From positions 1-21,635 of the forward strand of contig CAZYBG010000047.1 in the NCBI GenBank assembly GCA_964645155.1: DNA of 21,635 nucleotides, written 5' to 3'. The position numbers and the translations under genes were made by a program. Shown piece by piece: positions 6,500 through 13,574 of this stretch. The stretch's first letter is position 1. Each line of letters opens with the position of its first letter. The notes under the pieces are model-generated. The model saw only the letters and a list, made by a program, of their open reading frames with translations. It made no database searches and was not told where the DNA came from. This stretch comes from CAZYBG01 sp964645155. GTDB lineage: Bacteria; Pseudomonadota; Alphaproteobacteria; Rhodobacterales; Rhodobacteraceae.

Positions 6500-6513
6500 G
6501 GGCCTTCGGGCCC
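6500..6513 (+). promoter_or_regulatory. UUCG tetraloop hairpin in the rpmF leader
   Basis: GGGCC (6500-6504), TTCG, GGCCC (6509-6513) give a five-pair stem closed by the very stable C(UUCG)G loop. It ends 10 nt before the GAGGA ribosome site (6524-6528). With no T-tract it looks like a leader structure rather than a terminator. A role in ribosomal-protein feedback or mRNA stability is speculative. Confidence 0.45.
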
Positions 6514-6534
6514 CTTAGGACCTGAGGACCCGAA

Positions 6535-6741
6535 ATGGCCGTTCAACAGAACCGCAAGACCCGCTCGAAGCGGAACATGCGCCGCGCGCATGACGCGCTC
6601 GTGGCGGCGAATCCCAACGAATGCACGAATTGCGGCGAACTCAAGCGCCCGCATCACGTCTGCCCGTCCTGCGGCCACTATGACAGCCGCGAGGTCGTGG
6701 CCCAGGCGCGCGAGATCGATCTCGACGAAGACGCCGCGTAA
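6535..6741 (+). CDS. rpmF: 50S ribosomal protein L32 (bL32)
   Basis: Structural protein of the large ribosomal subunit. The 68-residue product shows the family's basic N-terminus MAVQQNRKTRSKRNMRRAHD and a zinc ribbon of the Cys+ type, CTNC (30-33) and CPSC (43-46), followed by GHYDSREV and an acidic tail. Full zinc ligands mean it is the zinc-bound form rather than the Cys-minus paralogue. ATG 6535 follows GAGGA by six bases. It is followed after 29 bp by plsX, the usual rpmF-plsX-fabH arrangement. Confidence 0.98.
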   Translation: MAVQQNRKTRSKRNMRRAHDALVAANPNECTNCGELKRPHHVCPSCGHYDSREVVAQAREIDLDEDAA

Positions 6742-6770
6742 GCCGGCAGGGTCGGCGGGGCCCATGGCGC

Positions 6771-7874
6771 ATGGCTTTCTCTGACGGAACGCCAGACCGG
6801 ACCGCCAAGACCGTCATCTCGATCGACGCGATGGGCGGCGACCTCGGTCCGGTCGCCATCGTCGCCGGCATGGCGGAATCCGCGGCCAAGAACCCCGACA
6901 TCCGGTTCATCGTGCACGGGCCGGAGGACGAGCTGCGCCGGCTGATCGACCGCCGCCGCGGCCTTGCCGAGCGGTGCGAGATCCGCCATGCCGAGGGCGT
7001 CGTGACGATGGGCGAGAAGCCCAGCCACGTCATGCGCAACGGCAAGGGCACCTCGATGTGGTCGGCGCTCGACGCGGTGAAGGGCGGCGAGGCGTCGGTC
7101 GCCGTATCCTGCGGCAATACCGGCGCGCTGATGGCGCTGGCCATGGTGCGGCTGAGGAAGCTCGAAGGCGTGAGCCGCCCGGCGATCGCCTGCATGTGGC
7201 CCTCGCGCAACCCCGGCGGGTTCAACATCATGCTCGATGTCGGCGCCGATATCCGCGCCGACGAGACCGACCTGCTGCAATACGCGCTGATGGGCGCCTC
7301 GTATGCACGCAACGGCCTCGGCATCGCCAATCCGCGGGTCGGGCTGCTCAACGTCGGCACCGAGGAGCACAAGGGCCGTGCCGAGATGAAGGTCGCGCAC
7401 GACCTGATCGCGGCCGCGGCCGAGGCCGGCAGCTTCCGCTTCATCGGCTTCGTCGAGGGCAACGACCTGCCCTCGTCGCGCGTCGACGTGATCGTCACCG
7501 ACGGCTTCACCGGCAATGTCGCGCTGAAGACCGGCGAGGGCACCGCGACGCTGATCCGCGAGTTCCTGGGCGAGGCGTTCCGCGCGACGCCGCTCTCGCG
7601 CATCGCGGCGCTGCTGGCGCTGACCTCGCTCAAGCGGCTGCAGAAGCGCATCGACCCCCGGCGGGTCAATGGCGGCGTGTTCCTCGGGCTCAACGGCACG
7701 GTCATCAAGTCGCACGGCGCCGCCGACGCGACCGGCGTCTCGGCGGCGATCAAGCTCGCCTTCAAGCTCGCCCAGTCGGGCTTCACCGAGCGGCTCGCGG
7801 CGCGGGTTGCCTTGGCGCTGACGGCGCGGCAGGATGTTCCCGAAGAACGAGCAGCCGGCGGACACCAAGAATGA
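6771..7874 (+). CDS. plsX: Phosphate acyltransferase PlsX
   Basis: PlsX converts acyl-ACP to acyl-phosphate, the donor used by PlsY for the first acylation of glycerol-3-phosphate; it is a peripheral inner-membrane enzyme. The 367-residue product starts with the diagnostic TVISIDAMGGDLGP (about 14-27) and contains SCGNTGALMA, CMWPSRNPGG, LLNVGTEEHKG, FVEGNDLP, IVTDGFTGNVALKT and the C-terminal GLNGTVIKSHGAAD, in family order. ATG 6771 was chosen on family length; the ATG seven bases upstream is out of frame. Its last codon and stop overlap the fabH start (ATGA, 7871-7874), so the two are translationally coupled. The C-terminal ~20 residues (after LALTARQD) are a variable tail. Confidence 0.97.
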   Translation: MAFSDGTPDRTAKTVISIDAMGGDLGPVAIVAGMAESAAKNPDIRFIVHGPEDELRRLIDRRRGLAERCEIRHAEGVVTMGEKPSHVMRNGKGTSMWSALDAVKGGEASVAVSCGNTGALMALAMVRLRKLEGVSRPAIACMWPSRNPGGFNIMLDVGADIRADETDLLQYALMGASYARNGLGIANPRVGLLNVGTEEHKGRAEMKVAHDLIAAAAEAGSFRFIGFVEGNDLPSSRVDVIVTDGFTGNVALKTGEGTATLIREFLGEAFRATPLSRIAALLALTSLKRLQKRIDPRRVNGGVFLGLNGTVIKSHGAADATGVSAAIKLAFKLAQSGFTERLAARVALALTARQDVPEERAAGGHQE

Positions 7875-8842
7875 CAAGACGCGCCGTGGTGAAGGGCGTC
7901 GGGCATTACCTGCCCGCGCGGATCGTGGCCAATTCCGAGTTCGAGGCCACGCTCGACACCTCCGACGAATGGATCCGCGCCCGCACCGGGATCGAGCGGC
8001 GGCATTTCGCCGCCGAGGGCGAGACGACGTCGCAGCTTGCCGTCCATGCAGCGCGGGCGGCGCTGGCCGATGCCGGCCTCGACGCCGGCGACATCGACGC
8101 GATCGTGCTGGCGACCTCGACCGCCGACTTCACCTTTCCCTCGGCCGCCTCGATGGTGCAGGCCGAGCTCGGCATGACGCAGGGCTTCGCCTTCGACGTC
8201 CAGGCGGTCTGCGCCGGCTTCGTCTTCGCGCTGTCGCAGGCCAATGCGCTGATCCTGTCCGACCAGGCGACGCGGGTGCTGGTGATCGGCGCCGAGACGT
8301 TCTCGAAGCTGATGGACTGGACCGACCGCGCGACCTGCGTGCTTTTCGGCGACGGCGCCGGCGCCGTGGTGCTGGAGGCCGCCGAGGGTGGGGGCACGTC
8401 GGAGGACCGCGGCATCCTCGCGACCGACCTGCATTCGGACGGCCGCTACCGCGACCTCCTCTATGTCGATGGCGGCGTCTCGACCGGCGCCACCGGGCAT
8501 CTTCGGATGCAGGGCAAGGAGGTGTTCCGCCATGCCGTCGAGAAGCTGGCCGCGACCGCCCATGCCGCGCTCGACAAGGCCGGCCTTTCGGGCGCGGACG
8601 TGGACTGGATCGTGCCGCACCAGGCGAACCTGCGCATCATCACCGCCACCGCGCAGCGGATGCAGGTGCCGATGGAGCGGGTCGTGGTGACGGTGCAGGA
8701 CCACGGCAACACCTCGGCCGCCTCGATCCCGCTCGCGCTGTCGGTCGGCAAGGCGCGCGGGCAGCTTAAGACCGGCGATCTGATCGTCACCGAAGGCATC
8801 GGCGGCGGCCTCGCCTGGGGCGCGGTCGTGCTGCGCTGGTAG
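7871..8842 (+). CDS. fabH: Beta-ketoacyl-ACP synthase III (KAS III)
   Basis: FabH condenses acetyl-CoA with malonyl-ACP to start type II fatty-acid synthesis. The 323-residue product has the complete Cys-His-Asn triad: Cys114 in VQAVCAGF, His250 in VPHQANLRI, and Asn280 in HGNTSAAS. Other family markers are TSDEWIRARTGIERR (30-44), FGDGAGAVV (159-167) and the C-terminal GIGGGLAWGAVVLRW. ATG 7871 overlaps the plsX stop by four bases, which decides the start. Product supply is linked to plsX next door, since both draw on the acyl-ACP pool. The transcript probably ends in the G+C-rich 8843-8910 stretch, since ihfA has its own promoter. Confidence 0.98.
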   Translation: MTRRAVVKGVGHYLPARIVANSEFEATLDTSDEWIRARTGIERRHFAAEGETTSQLAVHAARAALADAGLDAGDIDAIVLATSTADFTFPSAASMVQAELGMTQGFAFDVQAVCAGFVFALSQANALILSDQATRVLVIGAETFSKLMDWTDRATCVLFGDGAGAVVLEAAEGGGTSEDRGILATDLHSDGRYRDLLYVDGGVSTGATGHLRMQGKEVFRHAVEKLAATAHAALDKAGLSGADVDWIVPHQANLRIITATAQRMQVPMERVVVTVQDHGNTSAASIPLALSVGKARGQLKTGDLIVTEGIGGGLAWGAVVLRW

Positions 8843-8919
8843 GCCCTGCGCAACCTTGGGGAGAGCGCCCCGCCGGTGGCGGCGGCCCGCCTGCAAGAAC
8901 CCATGCCAAGGTCTTGATA

Positions 8920-8949
8920 TTGACTCGGAAAATCAAAGCCCCCTATGCT
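8920..8949 (+). promoter_or_regulatory. ihfA promoter with GANTC overlap and inverted repeat
   Basis: TTGACT (8920-8925) and TATGCT (8944-8949) with an 18-bp spacer form one of the best sigma70-like promoters in the window, 34 bp before the ihfA ATG. GACTC (8922-8926), a CcrM methylation site (GANTC), overlaps the -35. TTGAT (8914-8918) and ATCAA (8932-8936) form an inverted repeat bracketing the -35. AATCAA (8931-8936) matches the left half of the IHF consensus WATCAANNNNTTR but the right half does not match. Confidence 0.6.
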
Positions 8950-8983
8950 CCCCGGTCAGAAATGAAGACGGCCGGGGGGCGTC

Positions 8984-9286
8984 ATGGGCGAAAAGACACT
9001 CACGCGGATGGACCTTTCCGAGGCGGTGTTCCGCGAGGTGGGCCTGTCGCGCAACGAATCTGCCGAACTCGTGGAGAGCGTGCTGCGCCACATGTCGGAC
9101 GCGCTCTCGCGGGGCGAGACGGTCAAGATCTCGTCCTTTGGCACCTTCTCGACGCGTGACAAGGGCGCCCGCATCGGCCGCAACCCGAAGACCGGCGAGG
9201 AAGTGCCGATCCAGCCGCGCCGCGTGCTGACCTTCCGCCCGTCGCACCTGATGAAAGACCGCGTGGCGGCCGGCAACCGGAGTTGA
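8984..9286 (+). CDS. ihfA: Integration host factor subunit alpha
   Basis: IHF-alpha pairs with IHF-beta to bend DNA sharply at specific sites, affecting transcription, replication and recombination. The 100-residue product is a complete DNABII domain: dimerising helices (LTRMDLSEAVFREVGLSRNE, LVESVLRHMSDAL), GETVKISSFGTFSTRDK, and the DNA-contacting arm GRNPKTGEEVPI with the intercalating Pro. The KTLTRMDL start and RVLTFRPSHLMKDRV tail are typical of the alpha rather than beta subunit or HU. ATG 8984 follows a G-rich ribosome site. It lies 14 bp upstream of the MerR-type regulator, with which it is probably cotranscribed. Confidence 0.97.
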   Translation: MGEKTLTRMDLSEAVFREVGLSRNESAELVESVLRHMSDALSRGETVKISSFGTFSTRDKGARIGRNPKTGEEVPIQPRRVLTFRPSHLMKDRVAAGNRS

Positions 9287-9300
9287 GCGGAGCATCCGCC

Positions 9301-10116
9301 ATGGAGAAGTCGCCCGACGCGTTCCGGACGATCAGCGAGGTTGCCGAGTGGCTTGACACCCCCGCGCATGTGCTGCGGTTCTGGGAGAGCCGGTTCGCGC
9401 AGGTCAAGCCGGTGAAGCGCGCCGGCGGGCGGCGCTACTACCGGCCCTCCGACATGGCGCTGCTCGGCGGTATCAAGAAGCTCCTCCACGAGGACGGGAT
9501 GACGATCCGCGGGGTGCAGAAGGTGCTGCGCACCGAGGGCGTCCGCCATGTGGCGGCGCTTGCACCGACGCTGGAGGAGGGGGCCGCTTCCGGCCCGGCG
9601 GCCGAGGCGGGCGAGGCGCCGCAGCCCGCCGCGCGGGTGCGGCGCATGGCGCCGCCGGCGGAACCGCCAGCGGCGGACGCCGAAGCGGCGATGCCGGTTG
9701 CAGGACCGGGCCCGGCATCCGGCCCGGGAGCGGACGCGGAGCCGCCGACGGGGGCCGGCGCGGAGCAGGGCGCGGGGCCTGCGGCGGAACCGCCGGCCGA
9801 AGTCCTGCAGCAGGCGTTCGCCTTCGATCCGGCCCCGGACGCACCGGCGGCTGCCGGCCGGGAGGATGGCGTACCGGGCATCCCCTCTGTGGTTGAGGCC
9901 GAGGAGGGCGCCGCAGCCGAAGCCGCGGCCGAGGCCGAAGGCGACGGCGAGACCGAGGAGGCAGCCGGGATGCCCGAGGGCTGGACCCGCTCGGGATTTC
10001 CGCTGCGCTACCCCGAGGCCGCGCGGATGCGGCTTGCCGAGGATTCCGAGGCCGCGCACGCGCTCCTTGCGCGTCTTGTCGCGCTGCGCGACCGCATGGC
10101 CGGGCCGCGGCGCTGA
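9301..10116 (+). CDS. MerR-family transcriptional regulator with long Ala/Glu/Pro linker
   Basis: A 271-residue regulator. Residues 8-83 form a MerR winged helix-turn-helix: FRTISEVAEWLDTPAHVLRF, WESRF, the wing RAGGRRYYRPSDMALL and KKLLHEDGMTIRGVQKVL. Residues about 86-224 are low-complexity, rich in Ala, Glu, Pro and Gly, and probably disordered. A conserved-looking tail follows (GWTRSGFPLRYPEAARMR and a final helix, about 227-267). There are no Cys residues of the metal-sensing type, so it is not a classic MerR metal sensor; the ligand is unknown. I recall such a gene directly after ihfA as a usual Rhodobacterales arrangement. ATG 9301 was chosen over TTG 9283, which overlaps ihfA, because CGGAG precedes it and the domain starts just after. 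The linker is the part most likely to differ among relatives. Confidence 0.88.
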   Translation: MEKSPDAFRTISEVAEWLDTPAHVLRFWESRFAQVKPVKRAGGRRYYRPSDMALLGGIKKLLHEDGMTIRGVQKVLRTEGVRHVAALAPTLEEGAASGPAAEAGEAPQPAARVRRMAPPAEPPAADAEAAMPVAGPGPASGPGADAEPPTGAGAEQGAGPAAEPPAEVLQQAFAFDPAPDAPAAAGREDGVPGIPSVVEAEEGAAAEAAAEAEGDGETEEAAGMPEGWTRSGFPLRYPEAARMRLAEDSEAAHALLARLVALRDRMAGPRR

Positions 10117-10154
10117 GCGGCTGCCGAAGCCCCCCGCCCGATGCGCATTCAGCC

Positions 10155-10182
10155 TTGCCACGCACCCGAATTCGCGTATGTA
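10155..10182 (+). promoter_or_regulatory. Candidate promoter of tRNA-Pro
   Basis: TTGCCA (10155-10160) and TATGTA (10177-10182) are spaced by 16 bp. The -10 ends only 10 bp before the first tRNA base, so transcription would start almost at the mature 5' end. This stretch is also AT-richer than its surroundings. Confidence 0.4.
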
Positions 10183-10192
10183 TGCCGGCCGT

Positions 10193-10270
10193 CGGGCCAT
10201 AGCGCAGCCTGGTTAGCGCGTCCGTCTGGGGGGCGGGAGGTCGTGAGTTCGAATCTCACTGGCCCGACCA
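10193..10270 (+). tRNA. tRNA-Pro, anticodon GGG, CCA encoded
   Basis: A complete 78-nt cloverleaf. The acceptor CGGGCCA pairs with TGGCCCG, followed by A and encoded CCA. D arm GCGC/GCGC; anticodon arm TCCGT/GCGGG around loop CTGGGGG with anticodon GGG at 10228-10230; T arm GTGAG/CTCAC around TTCGAAT. The discriminator A and C1-G72 pair are typical of bacterial tRNA-Pro. It reads CCC and CCU codons, heavily used at this base composition. Confidence 0.97.
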
Positions 10271-10281
10271 TCACCGACCCA

Positions 10282-10303
10282 CCCGCCGCCCCGTCGCGGC
10301 GGG
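10282..10303 (+). terminator. Hairpin after tRNA-Pro, before the dcd start
   Basis: CCCGCCGC (10282-10289) and GCGGCGGG (10296-10303) form a perfect 8-bp stem with a 6-nt loop, 11 nt past the tRNA and 22 nt before the dcd ATG. No T-tract follows. It may end the tRNA transcript or lie in the dcd leader. Confidence 0.35.
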
Positions 10304-10325
10304 CGGCGGCGGCCAGGGGTGGACG

Positions 10326-11405
10326 ATGACCTCTGGCGTGCTTCCCGACAGCCGGCTGCAGGCGCTCGTCGCCGAGGGCGCGGTGAACCCCGATCTGCCG
10401 CTGGCCGAAGGCCAGGTCCAGCCTGCCTCCCTCGACCTGCGGCTCGGCAGCGTCGCCTACCGGGTGCGCGCGTCGTTCCTCGCCGGTGCGGGGCGGAGCG
10501 TGGCCGCGCGGATCGCCGAGTTCGAGATGCACCGGGTCGACCTCGGCGCCGGCGCGGTGCTCGAGAAGGGCTGCGTCTATGTCGTGCCGCTGATGGAGCG
10601 CCTGGCCCTGCCGCCCGGGATCGAGGCCGTCACCAACGCCAAGAGCTCGACCGGACGGCTCGACCTTCTCACCCGCACGATCACCGATGGCGGGACCGAG
10701 TTCGACCGCGTGCCGCCGGGCTATGCCGGCCCGCTCTTCGCCGAGATCTGCCCGCGGTCGTTCTCGGTCCTGGTGCGGCCGGGCATGCGGCTCAACCAGA
10801 TCCGCTTGCGCGCCGGAGAGGCGGTGCTGGACGACGACGCGCTCCGCGCGCTGCACGCCGCGACGCCGCTTGTCACCGGCGGCGCGGCCGTCATCGACGG
10901 CGGCCTCGGCTTCTCGGTCGACCTCCGGCCGGCGGGCGGCGACCTCGTCGGCTACCGCGCCAAGCCGCATACCGGCGTGATCGACCTCGACCGGGTCGGG
11001 CACTACCCGGCGGCGGAGTTCTGGGAGGAGGTGCGCACGGGCGATGGCCGCATCATCCTCGACCCCGGCGCGTTCTACATCCTCGTCAGCCGCGAGGCGG
11101 TGACGGTGCCGCCCGGCTACGCCGCCGAGATGGCGCCCTACCTCGCCATGGTGGGCGAGTTCCGCGTGCACTATGCGGGCTTCTTCGACCCCGGCTTCGG
11201 CTGGGCCGCGGCCGGCGGCGCCGGTTCGCGCGGAGTGCTGGAGGTGCGCTGCCACGAGGCACCCTTCGTGCTGGAGCATGGCCAGGTGGTCGGCCGGCTC
11301 GTCTATGAACGGATGGCCGGGCCGCCGGCGCGGCTCTATGGCGCCGGCATCGCGTCGAACTATCAGGGCCAGGGGCTGAAGCTGTCCAAGCACTTCCGGG
11401 CCTGA
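10326..11405 (+). CDS. dcd: 2'-deoxycytidine 5'-triphosphate deaminase, two-domain form
   Basis: Deaminates dCTP to dUTP, feeding dUMP for thymidylate synthesis. At 359 residues it is nearly twice the E. coli Dcd (193), matching the long alphaproteobacterial type made of two dUTPase-like folds. The first half carries the catalytic-type signature NAKSSTGRLDLL (Ser107-Arg111) and YAGPLFAEICPRS with Glu140, equivalent to the catalytic Glu of Dcd. The second half repeats the fold (YAAEMAPYLAMVGEFRVHYAGFFDPGFG, then the strand LEVRCHEAPFVLEHGQVVGR) but lacks the SS-R motif, so it is probably structural. ATG 10326 follows AGGGGTGG. It is preceded by tRNA-Pro and converges on comEC. Confidence 0.9.
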   Translation: MTSGVLPDSRLQALVAEGAVNPDLPLAEGQVQPASLDLRLGSVAYRVRASFLAGAGRSVAARIAEFEMHRVDLGAGAVLEKGCVYVVPLMERLALPPGIEAVTNAKSSTGRLDLLTRTITDGGTEFDRVPPGYAGPLFAEICPRSFSVLVRPGMRLNQIRLRAGEAVLDDDALRALHAATPLVTGGAAVIDGGLGFSVDLRPAGGDLVGYRAKPHTGVIDLDRVGHYPAAEFWEEVRTGDGRIILDPGAFYILVSREAVTVPPGYAAEMAPYLAMVGEFRVHYAGFFDPGFGWAAAGGAGSRGVLEVRCHEAPFVLEHGQVVGRLVYERMAGPPARLYGAGIASNYQGQGLKLSKHFRA

Positions 11406-11420
11406 GCGGGCCTGAGCGGG
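11398..11420 (+). repeat. Short tandem repeat across the dcd stop codon
   Basis: GGGCCTGAGC occurs twice in tandem (11398-11407, 11408-11417) with a third partial GGG. The first copy contains the dcd stop TGA. It looks like a slippage duplication with no effect on the protein. Confidence 0.7.
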
Positions 11421-11434
11421 CCCGTGCGGTCCGC
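11416..11434. terminator. Hairpin between convergent dcd and comEC
   Basis: GCGGGCC (11416-11422) pairs with GGTCCGC (11428-11434), one G-T pair, around a 5-nt loop. The perfect palindrome GGGGCGCGCCCC (11435-11446) follows immediately. There is no T-tract; the convergent position is the main support for termination. Confidence 0.35.
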
Positions 11435-11459
11435 GGGGCGCGCCCCTGCTGCCCGCCCC

Positions 11460-13574
11460 TCAGCGCCGCGGGTCGTGGCCGCTCCACCAGCGGCGGCCGG
11501 CCACCGCCTCGGCGGTGCGCAGGACGAGGGCGCCGTCGGGCCCGGGATGCCCGGCGATGGCGCCGGTCCGGGCCAGTGCGTCGGCGTCGAACAGCCGGCA
11601 GCCGCCCGGCAGCCGCCCCGCCTCCTGCGGGGTGACGACGATGCGGCCCGGCCTGCAGGCGGCCGGCAGCCGCTCGCGCCAGCCGCGGCCGAAGACATGT
11701 ACCACCTCGACGCCGCCGACCCGTGCCACGGGCGAGCCGTCCTGCAGGCCGAAGCCCGGCCGCGCCGCCGCCGCCTCCGTCGAAAGCTCGCCGTCGTTCT
11801 CGATCCAGCCCCGCGCCGCGAGACCGTCGGAGGGCTTCGACAGCGCCCGGCCCGCCGGTGTCATCACGCCGACCAGGGTGCCCTCGCCGTCGATCAGCAG
11901 CGCCGGCCGCTCGGCCGCCGCCCAGAGCGCGAAGGCGAGCGCGGCAGGCGCGATGCCGGCCAGCCGCCCGCGGCCGCGCCAGAGCACGCCGACCAGGCCG
12001 CCGAGCGTCAGGAGCGGCAGGAATGCCGCCGGCGGCGAGGCCGCGGCGCTGACCGCGCCCTCGATCGCCGCCACCCGCTCGGCGACGAACAGCACCCAGC
12101 GCGAGCCGGCCTCCATCATCCAGATCGCCGGCTGGCCGAGGCCGATCGGCCCGGTCACGGCGAGAAGCACCGCGCCCGGCATGACCAGAAGCCCCATCGC
12201 CGGCACCGCGAGGAGATTGGCGATCAGGCCGTATTCGGCGATGCGGTTGAAATGCGCGGCCGCATAGGGCGCGGTGGCAAGCCCCGCCACCAGGGACGAG
12301 AGCACGAGGGTGAGCACCGGCATGACCCAGCGCAGCCGGCGGCGCAGACCTTCGGGCAGCCGCGCCAGTGCCTCGAACGCAGCGACGAGCGCGGCCGTCG
12401 CCGCGAACGACATCTGGAAGCCGGGGTTGAGCAGGGCCTCGGGGCGCAGCACCAGCACGACGCCACCGGCGACCGCGACCGACCTGAGGCTGATCGCACG
12501 GCGGTCGCACAGGATGGCGAGGAGCATCACCGCCACCATCACGAACGAGCGTTCCGTCGCGATGTCGCGCCCGGCGAGCGCCAGGTAGAAGGCCGCCGCC
12601 GACAGCGCCACGACGGCGGCGATCTTCTTGCCCGGCAGCCGCAGCGCAAGCGGCGGCACCAGGGCCAGGCCGGCACGGACCACGCCGAAGACGATCGCCG
12701 CGAGCATGCCCATGTGCATCCCCGAGATCGAGACGATGTGGTAGAGGTTGGAATCGCGCATCGTCTGGTTCGCCTCGGCCGAAAGGCCCGAGCGGTCGCC
12801 GGTCGTCACCGCGGCGGCGAAACCGCCGGCATCGCCGGGAATCGCCGCGCGGATCGTGAGGGCGAGGCGCTGCCTGAGCCGGTCGATCCAGAGCGACGGC
12901 CCCGCCTCGGCCGGGGCGAGCAGAAGGACCGGCGTGCGGCTGTAGCCGACCGCGCCCAGCCCCTCGAACCAGGCATGGCGGCGGAAATCGAAGCCGCCGG
13001 GCTCGGTGGCGCCGTTCGGCGGCTGCAGGTGCGCGGTCAGGATCACCGTCTGGCCGGGCGCGTAGCCGATGCGGTCCGCCGGATCGTGCAGCGAGACGCG
13101 GACCTGCGCCGGCGTGTCGGCGGGGTCCATCCGCTCCAGCACCACGCGGTCGAGCGTCAGGCGCAGCCGGTCGGTGCCCGACCGGTCGATGCCGACGATC
13201 CGGCCCTCGACCGGGCCGTAGTAGCGGAATGCCAGCACCGGCTCGGCCACGAGCGCGCCGCGTGCCCCGGCCAGCGCGACGCCGGCAGCGGCGAACGCGA
13301 GGCCGAAGAGGACGGGACGCAGCGCCTCGGGGCCGCGCGCGGCGAGCGCCGCAAGCGCCAGCGCCAGCGCCGCCACGGCGGCGAGGGCCGCCGGGCCCGG
13401 TTCGACCGGCAGCGCGAACCAGGCCGCGATGCCGGCCCCGAGGCAGGCCGGCACCCACGGAAAGAGGTGCCCGCGCTGGCCCTCCAGCGCCAGAAGCGGC
13501 ACCATCGGCAGCCGGGCGAGCGCCCGGACCGGCCCGCCGCGCGCCTGGGCCCCGAGGACGGCCGAGCCTGCCAT
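11460..13574 (-). CDS. comEC: ComEC/Rec2-family DNA uptake channel protein
   Basis: ComEC forms the inner-membrane channel for single-stranded DNA in natural transformation. The 704-residue product has an N-terminal hydrophobic segment and DUF4131-type soluble region (GPVEGRIVGIDRSGTDRLRL, VRVSLHDP, PPNGATEPGGFDFRRHAW), then the polytopic Competence domain with SNLYHIVSISGMHMG, REALLNPGFQMSFAATAALV and FNRIAEYGLIANLLAVPAMG. The C-terminus (about 560-704) is soluble and is not a metallo-beta-lactamase domain: no HxHxDH motif is present, as in other alphaproteobacterial ComECs. ATG 13574 has GGGGAGGA four bases upstream. The gene is divergent from gltX. Competence in this organism cannot be judged from this gene alone. 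Confidence 0.93.
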   Translation of the reverse strand: MAGSAVLGAQARGGPVRALARLPMVPLLALEGQRGHLFPWVPACLGAGIAAWFALPVEPGPAALAAVAALALALAALAARGPEALRPVLFGLAFAAAGVALAGARGALVAEPVLAFRYYGPVEGRIVGIDRSGTDRLRLTLDRVVLERMDPADTPAQVRVSLHDPADRIGYAPGQTVILTAHLQPPNGATEPGGFDFRRHAWFEGLGAVGYSRTPVLLLAPAEAGPSLWIDRLRQRLALTIRAAIPGDAGGFAAAVTTGDRSGLSAEANQTMRDSNLYHIVSISGMHMGMLAAIVFGVVRAGLALVPPLALRLPGKKIAAVVALSAAAFYLALAGRDIATERSFVMVAVMLLAILCDRRAISLRSVAVAGGVVLVLRPEALLNPGFQMSFAATAALVAAFEALARLPEGLRRRLRWVMPVLTLVLSSLVAGLATAPYAAAHFNRIAEYGLIANLLAVPAMGLLVMPGAVLLAVTGPIGLGQPAIWMMEAGSRWVLFVAERVAAIEGAVSAAASPPAAFLPLLTLGGLVGVLWRGRGRLAGIAPAALAFALWAAAERPALLIDGEGTLVGVMTPAGRALSKPSDGLAARGWIENDGELSTEAAAARPGFGLQDGSPVARVGGVEVVHVFGRGWRERLPAACRPGRIVVTPQEAGRLPGGCRLFDADALARTGAIAGHPGPDGALVLRTAEAVAGRRWWSGHDPRR

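Noticed and set aside
8914..8936. FNR/CRP-type site in the ihfA promoter
   Set aside because: The TTGAT and ATCAA arms are 13 bp apart, not the 4 bp needed for FNR.
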